64,000 bases of DNA from Mucilaginibacter sp. SMC90 (GCF_022811725.1 NZ_CP094527.1:6820001-6884000), one strand, 5' to 3'; shown: positions 1 to 9,102, counted from the first letter of the stretch. The notes: generated by a model from the letters alone, not told the origin. Program-made: numbers and translations.

Positions 1-84
1 AATTACCGGCTGGGACAAACGGAATTAAACTGGGAAACCGAAAGCCACGTATTTTTGGAGCTGGTTCAAAACGTATTAAATTGA
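1..84 (+). CDS. C-terminal end of a probable glycosyltransferase (partial)
   Basis: Frame 1 is open from the window edge to a TGA at 82-84 and gives 27 residues ending in ESHVFLELVQNVLN. The stop overlaps the TTG start of the next glycosyltransferase in a TTGA junction, as expected for translationally coupled genes. A short Trp/Glu-containing tail of this kind is common at the end of GT4-type glycosyltransferases, and the operon context agrees, but too little is visible to assign a function. The gene starts outside the window. Confidence 0.5.
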   Translation, partial: NYRLGQTELNWETESHVFLELVQNVLN

Positions 85-1364
85 ATAAAAAGCTACTCAT
101 TATTTCGCCATACTTCCCGCCGGTAAATGCAGCGGATATGCAGCGCGTGAGGATGAGCCTGCCTTATTTTGCAGCTTATGGCTGGGATGCCGAGGTTGTT
201 ACCATAGATGAGCGATATGCCGACATGGCAAAGGACGAGCTATTGCTGCAAAGCGTTCCTCCCGGCATTAAAGTTCACAAAGTAAAAGCCTTAAGCAAAA
301 CGTTCACTTCAAAAGTTGGATTAGGCAGCGTTGCTATACGTTCACTATGGTACTATCGCAAAACAGTTAACCGCCTGCTTAGGGATAACAAATTTGATCT
401 TATTTATTTCTCAACCACACAATTCCCGGTTTGTACATTGGGCGCTTACTGGAAAAAGCGCTTTGGCATCTCCTATGTTATCGATATGCAGGACCCATGG
501 CACTCAGACTATTATATCAACAAGCCGAAAAACGAGCGGCCTCCCAAATACTGGTTTGCCTATCAATTAAATAAATACCTGGAGCCAATCGCCATAAAAA
601 ATGCAGCCGGACTTATCAGCGTATCTGCAGCATACATTGACGAACTTAAATCGCGCTATCCTGTAATTCAAAGCATCCCGGCGGCAACCATAACATTCGG
701 AGCCTTTGAACCGGATTTGCAAATAGCAAAGGATAATCAAAAGCTTTTTACCAGCTTGCTTGATAAAAACTCCGTCAACATAGTATATATCGGTCGTGGG
801 GGCAAGGATATGCATAAAGCTATAAGCCCGGTGTTTAAGGCATTGCAAACGGGGCTAAAAGAAAACGGCGAGCAATACGCCAAAATAAAATTATATTTCA
901 TTGGCACCAGCTATGCCGCTGCCGGTAAGGGAATAGCTACTATACTCCCGCTGGCAAAGCATCTTGATATTGAAGACCACGTTATTGAAATTACAGACAG
1001 GATCAGCTACTATCAAACCCTGCTCACCCTGCAGCAAGCCGATGCACTTTTTATCCCGGGATCGGATGATCCTAAATATACTGCGTCAAAGATATTTCCT
1101 TACCTGCTTACCCGGAAACCAATACTGGCCATATTTAATGCTGCAAGTTCTGCAATACCTATCATGCGGCAATATGGGGTAAAGCATGTTTATGATTATG
1201 ATAATATAACCTCAGAAAAGCTTTCTGCATTTTTTGAACAATTAATTAAAGCAAATTTCAACCCTGTTGAATACAGTGCCGATGCTATTAAAAAATATTC
1301 GGCACAGGAAATGACATTGGCGCAGTGCCGCTTATTTGATAAAATTACTAATGAATGCTGTTAA
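81..1364 (+). CDS. Glycosyltransferase, GT4-like (GT-B fold)
   Basis: A 427-residue cytoplasmic protein that probably transfers a sugar from a nucleotide sugar during surface-polysaccharide assembly. The N-terminus KLLIISPYFPPVNAADMQR is the typical first strand and glycine/proline loop of GT-B glycosyltransferases. VIDMQDPWHSDYY near residue 135 is typical of the N-terminal acceptor domain. The C-terminal half has the nucleotide-sugar domain pattern, with VYIGRGGKD, LYFIGTS and FIPGSDDPKYTASKIFPYLL, although the usual EGFG/E-x7-E motif is poorly kept. Translation starts at TTG, chosen because it overlaps the preceding stop in a TTGA junction. The 3' end overlaps the next gene by 14 nt. The sugar and acceptor cannot be told from sequence. 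Confidence 0.8.
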   Translation: MNKKLLIISPYFPPVNAADMQRVRMSLPYFAAYGWDAEVVTIDERYADMAKDELLLQSVPPGIKVHKVKALSKTFTSKVGLGSVAIRSLWYYRKTVNRLLRDNKFDLIYFSTTQFPVCTLGAYWKKRFGISYVIDMQDPWHSDYYINKPKNERPPKYWFAYQLNKYLEPIAIKNAAGLISVSAAYIDELKSRYPVIQSIPAATITFGAFEPDLQIAKDNQKLFTSLLDKNSVNIVYIGRGGKDMHKAISPVFKALQTGLKENGEQYAKIKLYFIGTSYAAAGKGIATILPLAKHLDIEDHVIEITDRISYYQTLLTLQQADALFIPGSDDPKYTASKIFPYLLTRKPILAIFNAASSAIPIMRQYGVKHVYDYDNITSEKLSAFFEQLIKANFNPVEYSADAIKKYSAQEMTLAQCRLFDKITNECC

Positions 1365-2241
1365 ACGAACCGTTGGTTTTATATTAGATCATCCTTTGGG
1401 GAAAAGGCACCCTGTAAAAACATTATGGCGCCTGGTTTGGTGGCAGGTTCAGTTACAGCTTTCTCCAAAAAAACTTATTGTAAAGCGCTTTGTTGGCCCT
1501 GTTAAATTTTATGCAAAAAGAGGGTTAACGGGTATTACAAGCAATATTTATACAGGTCTGCATGAGTTTTTCGATATGCTTTTCCTGCTTCATTTTTTAA
1601 AAGCCGAAGATGTTTTTTTTGACATTGGGGCTAATGTGGGCTCCTATACGCTATTGGCATCGGGTATAACAGGTGCAAAAAGTATTGCACTTGAACCTGT
1701 AAAAAGCACATTTGATATTTTAAGCAGCAACATTGAACTTAACGCATTACAGGGAAAGGTTAAACTCATTAATGCCGGTGCCGGACCGGTACCGGGCGAG
1801 ATCAGGTTCTCGGCAGATGAAGATACCAGCAACCATGTTATTGCCGAAAATGAAAACAGCGCAAACAGCATTGCCGTACCCGTGATCACTATCGATTCAT
1901 TATTAAACCAATATCAGCCATCATTGATCAAAATAGATGTTGAAGGCTTTGAAACCGAGGTGCTGAAGGGCATGACCGCGACGCTCAATTCACCTGCACT
2001 AAAAGCTATTATTATCGAATTAAACGGCAGCGGTGCACGTTATGGTTTTAATGATCTTGATATCCATAATTTGCTGCTATCAAAAAACTTTGCTGCCTAC
2101 TATTATGATCCCTTTACGAGGCAACTAAAAAACGCCCCGTCCTACGGCACCCATAACACGCTTTATTGCCGCGACCTTGCTTTTGTACAAGAGCGAATTG
2201 AAAAAGCAACACCTGTCAAAATATTGGGCGAAGCTATTTAA
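1351..2241 (+). CDS. FkbM-family SAM-dependent methyltransferase
   Basis: Class I methyltransferase with the FkbM domain, about 296 residues. From the ATG at 1351, the SAM-binding loop DIGANVGSY is at about residues 91-99, with an acidic ribose-binding position in IALEPVKSTF. The diagnostic FkbM segment IKIDVEGFETEVLKGM follows near residue 197. In polysaccharide loci FkbM proteins usually methylate sugar hydroxyls, so O-methylation of the glycan is the likely role. The frame is open back to a TTG at 1336, but the ATG at 1351 gives the common 14-nt overlap with the upstream gene and is preferred. The stop TAA is immediately followed by the ATG of the next gene. Confidence 0.82.
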   Translation: MNAVKRTVGFILDHPLGKRHPVKTLWRLVWWQVQLQLSPKKLIVKRFVGPVKFYAKRGLTGITSNIYTGLHEFFDMLFLLHFLKAEDVFFDIGANVGSYTLLASGITGAKSIALEPVKSTFDILSSNIELNALQGKVKLINAGAGPVPGEIRFSADEDTSNHVIAENENSANSIAVPVITIDSLLNQYQPSLIKIDVEGFETEVLKGMTATLNSPALKAIIIELNGSGARYGFNDLDIHNLLLSKNFAAYYYDPFTRQLKNAPSYGTHNTLYCRDLAFVQERIEKATPVKILGEAI

Positions 2242-3405
2242 ATGAAAAAATTAGCCATCATTATTACTCATCCTATACAATACTATGCCCCGGTATTTAA
2301 GCTGCTGCATCAACGGCAAAAAATAAATATCATGGTATTTTATACATGGGGCGAAGGAAGCGCACAAAAGTTTGATCCCGGCTTTGGCAAAAACATTAAC
2401 TGGGATGTTCCGCTGCTTGAGGGCTATCCCTATGAATGGGTAAAGAATATTTCACCAGATCCCGGTTCACATCACTCAAAAGGGATAGATAACCCAGATC
2501 TTATCAATCAGATTAATAACTGGAACCCTGATGCTATAATGGTATATGGCTGGTTTTATAAAAGCCACCTTAAAACTCTTAAATATTTCAAAGGCCGGAT
2601 ACCTGTTATTTTTCGGGGCGATTCAACTTTACTTGATGATGCGGGCGGGGTTAAATCATTATTACGAAGTCTGTTTTTAAAACGAATTTACCGCAATGTT
2701 GATTACGCCCTGTATACAGGATCAAACAACAAGGCCTATTTTAAAAAATTCGGATTAAAAGAAACGCAATTATTTTTTGCACCGCACGCCATAGATAATG
2801 ACCGTTTCACTACCGGCAGAACGGATGAAGCCCTGGCCTTGCGCAATCAGTTAGGCATAACTGAACACGAAAAGCTACTGCTTTTTGCAGGCAAGTTTGA
2901 AGGTAAAAAAAATCCGCTGCTGCTGCTTGAAGCATTTATAGAAATAAACCAGCCCAATACTCACCTGCTGTTTGCCGGCAATGGCATTTTAGAGATAGAG
3001 TTGAAAAATCGGGCGAGCCGGCATAAAAACGTACACTTTATTGATTTTCAAAATCAGCTTAATATGCCGGTTGTATACCAGGCCTGTGATATTTTTTGCC
3101 TCCCCTCAAAAGGGCCCGGCGAAACCTGGGGATTGGCCATAAATGAGGCCATGGCCTGCAGCAAACCCATCCTTATATCCAACAAGGTTGGCGCCGGTAC
3201 CGACCTGGTAAAAGACAATATAAACGGTTTTATATTTAACTCAGGTGATATTGGCGATCTTAAAAGCAAATTAAATACTTTGTTTCTGTATAATAAAACA
3301 GCTTTATTTACAATGGGGCAACAGTCCAGGCAAATAATAGCCGAATGGAGCTTTGATAAACAGGTGGGGGCGATTGAACAATTAGTAATAAATGCAGCAA
3401 AGTAA
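2242..3405 (+). CDS. Glycosyltransferase family 4
   Basis: A 387-residue GT-B glycosyltransferase. The start KKLAIIITHPIQYYAPVFK is typical of this group. The C-terminal nucleotide-sugar domain runs from about residue 205, with LLLFAGKFEGKKNPLLLLEA, then HLLFAGNG, then FCLPSKGPGETWGLAINEAM near residues 285-305. That last segment carries the E-x7-E-type donor site in which the second Glu lies in NEAMA. The start codon abuts the preceding stop and the end overlaps the next gene by 14 nt, so it is part of one transcription unit. Families annotated as XrtY-associated glycosyltransferases exist in Sphingobacteriaceae, and membership is plausible but cannot be proven here. Confidence 0.85.
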   Translation: MKKLAIIITHPIQYYAPVFKLLHQRQKINIMVFYTWGEGSAQKFDPGFGKNINWDVPLLEGYPYEWVKNISPDPGSHHSKGIDNPDLINQINNWNPDAIMVYGWFYKSHLKTLKYFKGRIPVIFRGDSTLLDDAGGVKSLLRSLFLKRIYRNVDYALYTGSNNKAYFKKFGLKETQLFFAPHAIDNDRFTTGRTDEALALRNQLGITEHEKLLLFAGKFEGKKNPLLLLEAFIEINQPNTHLLFAGNGILEIELKNRASRHKNVHFIDFQNQLNMPVVYQACDIFCLPSKGPGETWGLAINEAMACSKPILISNKVGAGTDLVKDNINGFIFNSGDIGDLKSKLNTLFLYNKTALFTMGQQSRQIIAEWSFDKQVGAIEQLVINAAK

Positions 3406-4801
3406 ATCGATAGAGCGGTATATTATATTGTTTATACCATGGCTGCTGGCACTGGCATGTAAAAGTGATAGCGTATTATCATATTTTATTGCGTGGGGCG
3501 GCTCATTTTTCATATTTCTGATAACACTTACCGGCTGGGTACGCCCAATCCCTGGCGATCGTCCGATGGCCGAACAGCTGATGAGGCCCTTATTTATCAT
3601 CCAGATAATTTTTGCAGGGTACATGTGTTGTACATCTATTTTTTATTTCATGAATACGCTCGGCTATGAAAACTTCAAGCACGTTTTTATTCACACTTTA
3701 AATGATAAGGATACCTTGGGTTTAATTGCGCAATGCCAGCGTTATTATTGCCTTGGGCATGCGTCTTTTGTAATGGGCGTTCTCATTTTCATGAACTACC
3801 CGGTAGTTAAAAAATACTACATCGAAACCGAAAAGCTGGCCAACCTGCTCATGATGTCGGCTATAATCAGTTTCCCGCTTTCACTGTTATTTCTTAAGGT
3901 TCCCGGCCTTTCGCAGTTTTATTACCAGTTTAGTTCATTAAGTTTTATTGCAGGCACGTTAGCACTGGCCTTTGCTATCCCGTTAAAAAAAGCTGCTAAC
4001 ACGCTTATCTGTTTTTTACTATATGGCTTTAACTTTTATCAGGCGCTCACTTCGGGGTTTAAAGAGCCCATTATTATAAGTGTGTTGGTTTTGGGTATTT
4101 TTCTGTACCCTACCTATAAAAAATTGGTGGCTATAACTTTTATCCCCATTATCTTTTTACTATTCACTGTACTGCCCACGTATAACCATATTTACCGGGC
4201 CAACGCCTGGAATGGAGATACTAACAGCGACGAAGCCTCCCAACTGGCACTTGATGCCGCATTGAATGGAGATGATAGCGATGTTAAAGAAACTAACTGG
4301 GATTTTTTAGTATACCGCTTGAGTGAGATCGACATGTTTACCCGTTTTGTGCAGTCGACCCCTAAAACTATCGATTTTTATGGCTTTGATCTTGTAAAGC
4401 AATCAGCCATCGCTTTAATACCCCGGATATTATGGCCTTCCAAACCCATAACCGAAGACATGATCATGCAGCGTGTTTACGATGCCGGGGTTGTTAACCG
4501 CAACTCTAACGTATCGGCCAAACCTGCCTACATAGTTGATGCATATCTATCGGGCGGTGATTTGGCAATCTTCATTTTCCTTTTTGGTTACGGTGCCATT
4601 GCCCAGCTCATAGCCGTTAAGGCCGAGAAACTTTTTGGTGGATATATATTAGGCACGGCACTTATATTTTCGGGCCTGTTCCAGATCATGTGGCGCGGTA
4701 TCAGTTTCGAGTTTTTGTTCAATACTATTTTTTGGAGTTATATCAGCATGCTGCTTATTCATAAGGCATTGATAAGTTCTAAAATTTTAAAAGTGATTTA
4801 A
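3392..4801 (+). CDS. Polytopic membrane protein, Wzy-like polymerase candidate of the exosortase locus
   Basis: A 469-residue protein with about ten to twelve hydrophobic segments and one long non-membrane loop at about residues 265-350. The loop is rich in Asp/Asn/Thr and includes LALDAALNGDDSDVKETNWDF. This layout, many helices with one large loop toward the C-terminus, is what O-antigen polymerases and ligases (Wzy/WaaL) show. The position between glycosyltransferases and an exosortase matches the exosortase Y-associated Wzy-like proteins known from Sphingobacteriaceae. LWPSKPITEDMIM near residue 350 resembles a motif common in oligosaccharide polymerases of this group. The assignment is inference from topology and context. 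A flippase role is the main alternative. Confidence 0.6.
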   Translation: MQQSKSIERYIILFIPWLLALACKSDSVLSYFIAWGGSFFIFLITLTGWVRPIPGDRPMAEQLMRPLFIIQIIFAGYMCCTSIFYFMNTLGYENFKHVFIHTLNDKDTLGLIAQCQRYYCLGHASFVMGVLIFMNYPVVKKYYIETEKLANLLMMSAIISFPLSLLFLKVPGLSQFYYQFSSLSFIAGTLALAFAIPLKKAANTLICFLLYGFNFYQALTSGFKEPIIISVLVLGIFLYPTYKKLVAITFIPIIFLLFTVLPTYNHIYRANAWNGDTNSDEASQLALDAALNGDDSDVKETNWDFLVYRLSEIDMFTRFVQSTPKTIDFYGFDLVKQSAIALIPRILWPSKPITEDMIMQRVYDAGVVNRNSNVSAKPAYIVDAYLSGGDLAIFIFLFGYGAIAQLIAVKAEKLFGGYILGTALIFSGLFQIMWRGISFEFLFNTIFWSYISMLLIHKALISSKILKVI

Positions 4802-4871
4802 AGATCAACGGGGCTTAAAAGAGCCGCGATAACGAAAAACATATCAATATGCACCTGCAATTAACAAGTAT

Positions 4872-5495
4872 ATGAGCGCTTATAAAGATTACGATTATCC
4901 AGATGCAAGTCCCTGCCACGTATTTAAGGAAATCGAGAAACCGCTTATGTCGTTATTAAATAAAGATATCAACAGCAGTATTCTTGACCTTGGCTGCGGC
5001 AACGGGCACCTGGTAAACTATTTGCTTGCCAGGGGATTTAATGCTTACGGCATTGATGCATCCAAACCCGGCATTGCTATAGCTGATAAGATAAACCCCG
5101 GCAGGTTTTTCGTACATGACCTTTCTGTTGAAGGCTTGCCGCAACCGTTGAAAGGAATGCGGTTTAACACCATCATCTCAACCGAAGTTATTGAGCATTT
5201 ATACGATCCCTATGCTTTTATACGCCTTTGCCGGGATGTTTTAAGCGAATCAAAAGGAGAACTTATCATATCCACTCCTTACCACGGCTACTTAAAGAAC
5301 TTATTTTTAAGTATCCTCAACAAGTGGGATAACCATATCAGCCCCTTATGGCAGGGCGGGCATATCAAATTCTGGTCGGTTAAAACGCTTACGCAAATCC
5401 TAAATGAACACGGGTTTGAAGTAACTGCATTCAGGGGTTGCGGCAGGTTCCCCTATTTTTGGATGACCATGTTAGTTAAAGCCAAACTCAAGTGA
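4872..5495 (+). CDS. Class I SAM-dependent methyltransferase
   Basis: A 207-residue Methyltransf_11/23-type protein. Motif I ILDLGCGNGHL is at about residues 37-47, an acidic residue follows in AYGIDASKPGIA (motif II), and STEVIEHLYDP near 110 is the motif IV segment typical of small-molecule methyltransferases. It follows the Wzy-like gene after about 70 nt and overlaps the next glycosyltransferase by 4 nt (GTGA). In this setting it probably modifies a sugar or lipid-linked intermediate. It is not closely similar to the FkbM protein at 1351-2241, so the locus has two unrelated methyltransferases. Confidence 0.82.
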   Translation: MSAYKDYDYPDASPCHVFKEIEKPLMSLLNKDINSSILDLGCGNGHLVNYLLARGFNAYGIDASKPGIAIADKINPGRFFVHDLSVEGLPQPLKGMRFNTIISTEVIEHLYDPYAFIRLCRDVLSESKGELIISTPYHGYLKNLFLSILNKWDNHISPLWQGGHIKFWSVKTLTQILNEHGFEVTAFRGCGRFPYFWMTMLVKAKLK

Positions 5496-6355
5496 GCGAA
5501 ACTCTCGACATTGTAATTTTAACTTTCAATGAAGAGAAAAATATTGGCGACTGCCTGCAAAGTGCATCGGCATTAAAGGCCAATATCTATATTGTCGATT
5601 CGGGCTCAACCGATAATACTTTAACCATTTGTCAAAAATATACGCATAATATTTTCAGTCACCCGTTTGAAAACTATGCGGCCCAACGCAACTGGGCGCT
5701 GGATACCCTGCCGCTAACAGGCACCTGGGTACTTAACCTCGATGCCGATCACCGGGTAACGCCAGAACTTGCACATCAGCTAAATGACATTTTTAGTAAG
5801 CCGGTAGACCCGGAAACAAACGGCTTCCTGATAAGCAGGCGTACCATGTTCATGGGTAAGTGGATAAAACATGGTGGCCACTATCCTACCTATCACGCCA
5901 ACCTGTTCAGGAAAGGTTTTGGGCGCTGCGAGGAAAAACTATATGACCAGCATTTTAAAGTCACCGGCAAAACACAGGTACTTAAAACCGACATTGTTGA
6001 CGTTATAACTGACTCGCTTACCAGTTTCATTGCCCGGCACAACCATTGGGCAACGCTGGAAGCCCAATACCTTGTTGAGCAGCAAAACACGCCTATAATT
6101 GATGATAACGGCAAACTGGTACATCCCCGCTTATTTGGCAACCCGATGGAGCGCCGCCGTTTTATGAAAAAACGGTACGAAGCATTTCCTTTATTTGTAA
6201 GGCCTGTAATCTATTTTACGATAAGGTATTTTATGAAGCTTGGTTTTTTAGATGGGAAAACCGGATTGGTATTCCATTTTTTACAGGGCTTTTGGTTCAG
6301 GTTTTTGATTGATGCTAAAATTTATGAGTTACGAAAGGAGAGCAAAAAACGATGA
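5492..6355 (+). CDS. Glycosyltransferase family 2 (WaaE/KdtX-like)
   Basis: A 287-residue GT-A inverting glycosyltransferase. LDIVILTFNEEKNIGDCL opens the nucleotide-binding domain, IVDSGSTDNT near residue 34 binds the uridine, and the metal-binding DxD is D84-A-D86 in LNLDADHRVT. The C-terminal part has hydrophobic stretches around residues 225-270 (RPVIYFTIRYF, FHFLQGFWF), suggesting membrane association as in the LPS core beta-glucosyltransferases of the WaaE type. It starts with GTG overlapping the previous stop (GTGA) and ends in an ATGA overlap with the exosortase gene. This placement suggests it acts on the same glycan. Confidence 0.85.
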   Translation: MSETLDIVILTFNEEKNIGDCLQSASALKANIYIVDSGSTDNTLTICQKYTHNIFSHPFENYAAQRNWALDTLPLTGTWVLNLDADHRVTPELAHQLNDIFSKPVDPETNGFLISRRTMFMGKWIKHGGHYPTYHANLFRKGFGRCEEKLYDQHFKVTGKTQVLKTDIVDVITDSLTSFIARHNHWATLEAQYLVEQQNTPIIDDNGKLVHPRLFGNPMERRRFMKKRYEAFPLFVRPVIYFTIRYFMKLGFLDGKTGLVFHFLQGFWFRFLIDAKIYELRKESKKR

Positions 6356-6918
6356 AACGGCCCGCATTTTTTAACAATCCTGCAACACGGTTCATGCTGT
6401 TGTTTGTATTACTGTTTGCAGTTTTTTACAGCTTTAATATTATCTTTTTTGGCATTACCACCCCCGGCGGAAATTACAACCCTTTTTTGGCCGAACATTT
6501 AAATTACATTGCAGTTTTAAGGCAGGCTTTGCTGGATTGCAGCGTAATGATCCTGAAGTGGCTCGGGTACGCCGCTATCGATAATAATTACGAGCTATTG
6601 GTTGCAGGCAAAGGAACGCTGGCCATAGTTTACAGCTGCCTCGGTTTGGGATTGATCAGCTTTTTTTCTGCCTTTGTACTGGCTTATCCATCTCCGCTGC
6701 GCTCAAAATTGATATTTCTGATCTCGGGCATTTTAGTGATCGAATTTTTAAACGTAATGCGCTTTGTTCTGCTGGCCATCTTCTGGTCAAAAAAGGCAAA
6801 CCGGATAGTTGACCATCATACCATTTTTAATATCATACTTTACATCATTATTGCGCTTAGCCTGTATATTTGGATTAAACGTAACGACAAGCTTACCGGT
6901 ACTGATGCCCAGAACTGA
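6352..6918 (+). CDS. xrtY: Exosortase/archaeosortase family protein, XrtY-like
   Basis: A 188-residue integral membrane cysteine transpeptidase. Members of the family cut a C-terminal sorting signal of exported proteins and attach them to a surface glycan or lipid. The catalytic triad is visible: Cys96 in YSCLGLGLISFF, Arg137 in FLNVMRFVLL and His155/His156 in VDHHTIFN, the N-x2-R and H spacing of the family. Four or five hydrophobic segments surround these residues. The protein is a bare core without the C-terminal EpsI domain of the longer exosortases. The gene sits among glycosyltransferases, as exosortases do. The XrtY subtype is inferred from taxon, size and context. No substrate with a sorting tail is in the window. 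Confidence 0.82.
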   Translation: MKRPAFFNNPATRFMLLFVLLFAVFYSFNIIFFGITTPGGNYNPFLAEHLNYIAVLRQALLDCSVMILKWLGYAAIDNNYELLVAGKGTLAIVYSCLGLGLISFFSAFVLAYPSPLRSKLIFLISGILVIEFLNVMRFVLLAIFWSKKANRIVDHHTIFNIILYIIIALSLYIWIKRNDKLTGTDAQN

Positions 6919-7456
6919 TCTATCAACTTATAACAATCATCCATACAATCCGGGCGGCAATGCTTTTAAACGTATTTTATGGTATTATTTTAATGCGGTA
7001 TTCTTTAAAACAAGCATTATACCCTCAAGCGGGTTCAAAGTATTTTTCCTGAGGTTATTTGGTGCCAGGATTGGTAAAAACGTGACTATAAAGCCCTGTG
7101 TAAATGTTAAATATCCGTGGAACCTCCATATAGGCGACGAAACCTGGGTAGGTGAAAATGTTTGGATAGATAGTTTGGTACTTATCCAAATTGGGGCGAA
7201 TGTGTGCCTGTCGCAAGGGGCTGTGCTGTTAACCGGCAGCCATAATTACAAAAAAACATCCTTTGATTTGATAACCAAAGGTATAATTTTGGAAGATGGC
7301 GTATGGATCTGTGCCGGGGCAATGGTAAACCCGGGTGTAACGGCCGCATCACACGCTGTACTGACAAGCGGGTCCATCGCCACAAAAAATCTGGAAGCTT
7401 ACAGTGTTTACCAGGGCAACCCTGCAATAAAGGTCAGGGAGCGGGAAATCAGTTAA
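6905..7456 (+). CDS. Acyltransferase, left-handed beta-helix (WcaF-like)
   Basis: A 183-residue hexapeptide-repeat transferase resembling colanic-acid O-acetyltransferase WcaF. After a hydrophobic, basic N-terminal helix (KRILWYYFNAVFF) come isoleucine-rich hexapeptide turns: IGKNVTIKPCVNV, IGDETWVGENVWID, IGANVCLSQGAVLL and LEDGVWICAGAMVNPGV. The catalytic-type His is in LLTGSHNY. It would transfer an acetyl group from acetyl-CoA to a sugar hydroxyl. The open frame reaches back to 6809 inside the exosortase gene, but the ATG at 6905 overlaps the exosortase stop by 14 nt and matches the family's usual start. Confidence 0.85.
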   Translation: MPRTDLSTYNNHPYNPGGNAFKRILWYYFNAVFFKTSIIPSSGFKVFFLRLFGARIGKNVTIKPCVNVKYPWNLHIGDETWVGENVWIDSLVLIQIGANVCLSQGAVLLTGSHNYKKTSFDLITKGIILEDGVWICAGAMVNPGVTAASHAVLTSGSIATKNLEAYSVYQGNPAIKVREREIS

Positions 7457-7486
7457 AAAATTACATCATCTGCTTAAAATAACTTT

Positions 7487-9058
7487 ATGTTAAATCAAAA
7501 ACTACAAACCCATCAAATCATTTTATTGGTTATGAGCGGGATTGTTTTTATTATGGGCATTATGCTGATCTTAGCCCCGGCAGCTATTTATCCCGATCCC
7601 AGTAAGGGCTTCCAGGTTATGCGCTCAATGGAACTGGGATCTGCGTTTAATATCAACGTAAAGCCCGATCAGAGCGATATCAGCAAAAACACATCTGAGT
7701 TTTTAGCATGGTGGTCGCCGGGCCAATACCTGGTTCCTTATTTTTTCAAGCTCGTTTTTGGCGTCAACACGGGTCAGGCATCTTCTGTAGCAACTTTACT
7801 GTTCTCGTTATCCGGAATCTTCGGATTTTATTATTTTTTTAAAAAAGCAGGCTTTACGCCAATGATCTCGGCTTTAAGCGTGCTGTTCATCTTACTTCAG
7901 TTATCTTTTTTTACACCCTATGTATTTTATAACGGAGGCGAGGTACTACTTTTTGGCTATACCGGCTGGTTTTTATACGGATGCATAGCCATTGAAAAAA
8001 CCGACTGGAAACTGGCTGCATTCCTTTTTATAGGCGGGATATTCGGCTTCATTTGCAAATCGTCATTTTTATGGATGTATGCTGCCGCCTGCTGCTTTTT
8101 ATGGCTTAGGCTTTCGATGGGGAAAAAAGATATCATAAGCTGGATAAAAAATGGCGTATGGATAGGGCTCCCTGCTGTGCTTTCATTATTTACCATCTAT
8201 CATTTTTATCTTTCAAAAGGCGGTAATCCATCGTCGATAACCGGGAGCATAAAACTGGCGTGGGAAACTTTCGGCTTCCCGTTGGCCTCACCAATATTAA
8301 CCGCCTTTTCAATAGATGACCTTACCAACGGCCTCTTATTTCATGATGACCCTCCTATGTTTACCTACTTTTGGGGAGTGATAATTGTGCTGATCTGTGC
8401 TGTGTTAAGTATTTTGCTGATCTGGTTTATTGTAAAAAAGGTACACTATAAAAGTTACGTGCTGCTGCTGGTGGTTTTTTACGTAGTATCGGTATTGTTT
8501 TTTGGGCAATCATTTTTGAGACAGGCCAACATATCATATGAAGCAAGGCATTTAAGGCTCATCGGACTCATTGCTGCCCCGGGTATCATTTATTTGATAA
8601 GCGAGCTGCAAACGGGTTTCAAATACTTATTTTATTTTGTGTGTTTTGTCATAGCCTATTCAAGCTACAAATATTTTGTACCAAGTTATTTTCAAAATAA
8701 AAATATAAGTGCACATGGATATTCTGGGATAGCACAGCTATTTATCGATCAGCCATCGTTAAACTACATCCGTAACCTCGATAAGCAAAACTCCAATGCT
8801 ATTTTTGTATTTACCAGTCCTGATCTGAGCCTGGAGATTGAACATAACCGCACCATAACCGTTGAGGCCATTGGCCCCGATGTAGCAATTGATTACGACG
8901 ATTATGTTTACAAAGGTCATGCAGGTCCGCTGTATATCGTTTTGCCTTCCGATTATATCGGGCCCAAATCAACCATAATGCGCAAATGTTTTCCGGGCTA
9001 TAAGGGTTTTAAGATGACTATGTTAAGCAATAGTTATATTTTGTGGGAGGCGAAGTAA
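7487..9058 (+). CDS. Polytopic membrane protein, GT-C-like glycosyltransferase candidate
   Basis: A 523-residue protein with about ten hydrophobic helices in residues 10-415 and a soluble C-terminal domain of about 110 residues. The first extracytoplasmic loop carries YPDPSKGF and EFLAWWSPGQYLVPYFF. An acidic residue in the first loop plus a WxxPG-type stretch is the arrangement seen in GT-C enzymes that use polyprenyl-phosphate sugars. I recognise no named family, so this is inference from topology. It is the last gene of the polysaccharide operon and is followed by a 33-bp-arm hairpin at 9103-9196. Possible roles are adding a sugar outside the membrane or modifying the exosortase-linked glycan. 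Confidence 0.55.
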   Translation: MLNQKLQTHQIILLVMSGIVFIMGIMLILAPAAIYPDPSKGFQVMRSMELGSAFNINVKPDQSDISKNTSEFLAWWSPGQYLVPYFFKLVFGVNTGQASSVATLLFSLSGIFGFYYFFKKAGFTPMISALSVLFILLQLSFFTPYVFYNGGEVLLFGYTGWFLYGCIAIEKTDWKLAAFLFIGGIFGFICKSSFLWMYAAACCFLWLRLSMGKKDIISWIKNGVWIGLPAVLSLFTIYHFYLSKGGNPSSITGSIKLAWETFGFPLASPILTAFSIDDLTNGLLFHDDPPMFTYFWGVIIVLICAVLSILLIWFIVKKVHYKSYVLLLVVFYVVSVLFFGQSFLRQANISYEARHLRLIGLIAAPGIIYLISELQTGFKYLFYFVCFVIAYSSYKYFVPSYFQNKNISAHGYSGIAQLFIDQPSLNYIRNLDKQNSNAIFVFTSPDLSLEIEHNRTITVEAIGPDVAIDYDDYVYKGHAGPLYIVLPSDYIGPKSTIMRKCFPGYKGFKMTMLSNSYILWEAK

Positions 9059-9102
9059 GATGATTGCTCTTCGATATTGTTGTCAATATTGAAATCTATA
9101 AT

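Noticed and set aside
1336-1350. TTG start for the FkbM methyltransferase
   Set aside because: The ATG at 1351 is closer to the operon's usual short overlap; the added five residues have no support.
6809-6904. Longer N-terminus for the WcaF-like acetyltransferase beginning at 6809
   Set aside because: That stretch lies entirely within the exosortase gene; the ATG at 6905 gives the usual family start and a normal 14-nt overlap.
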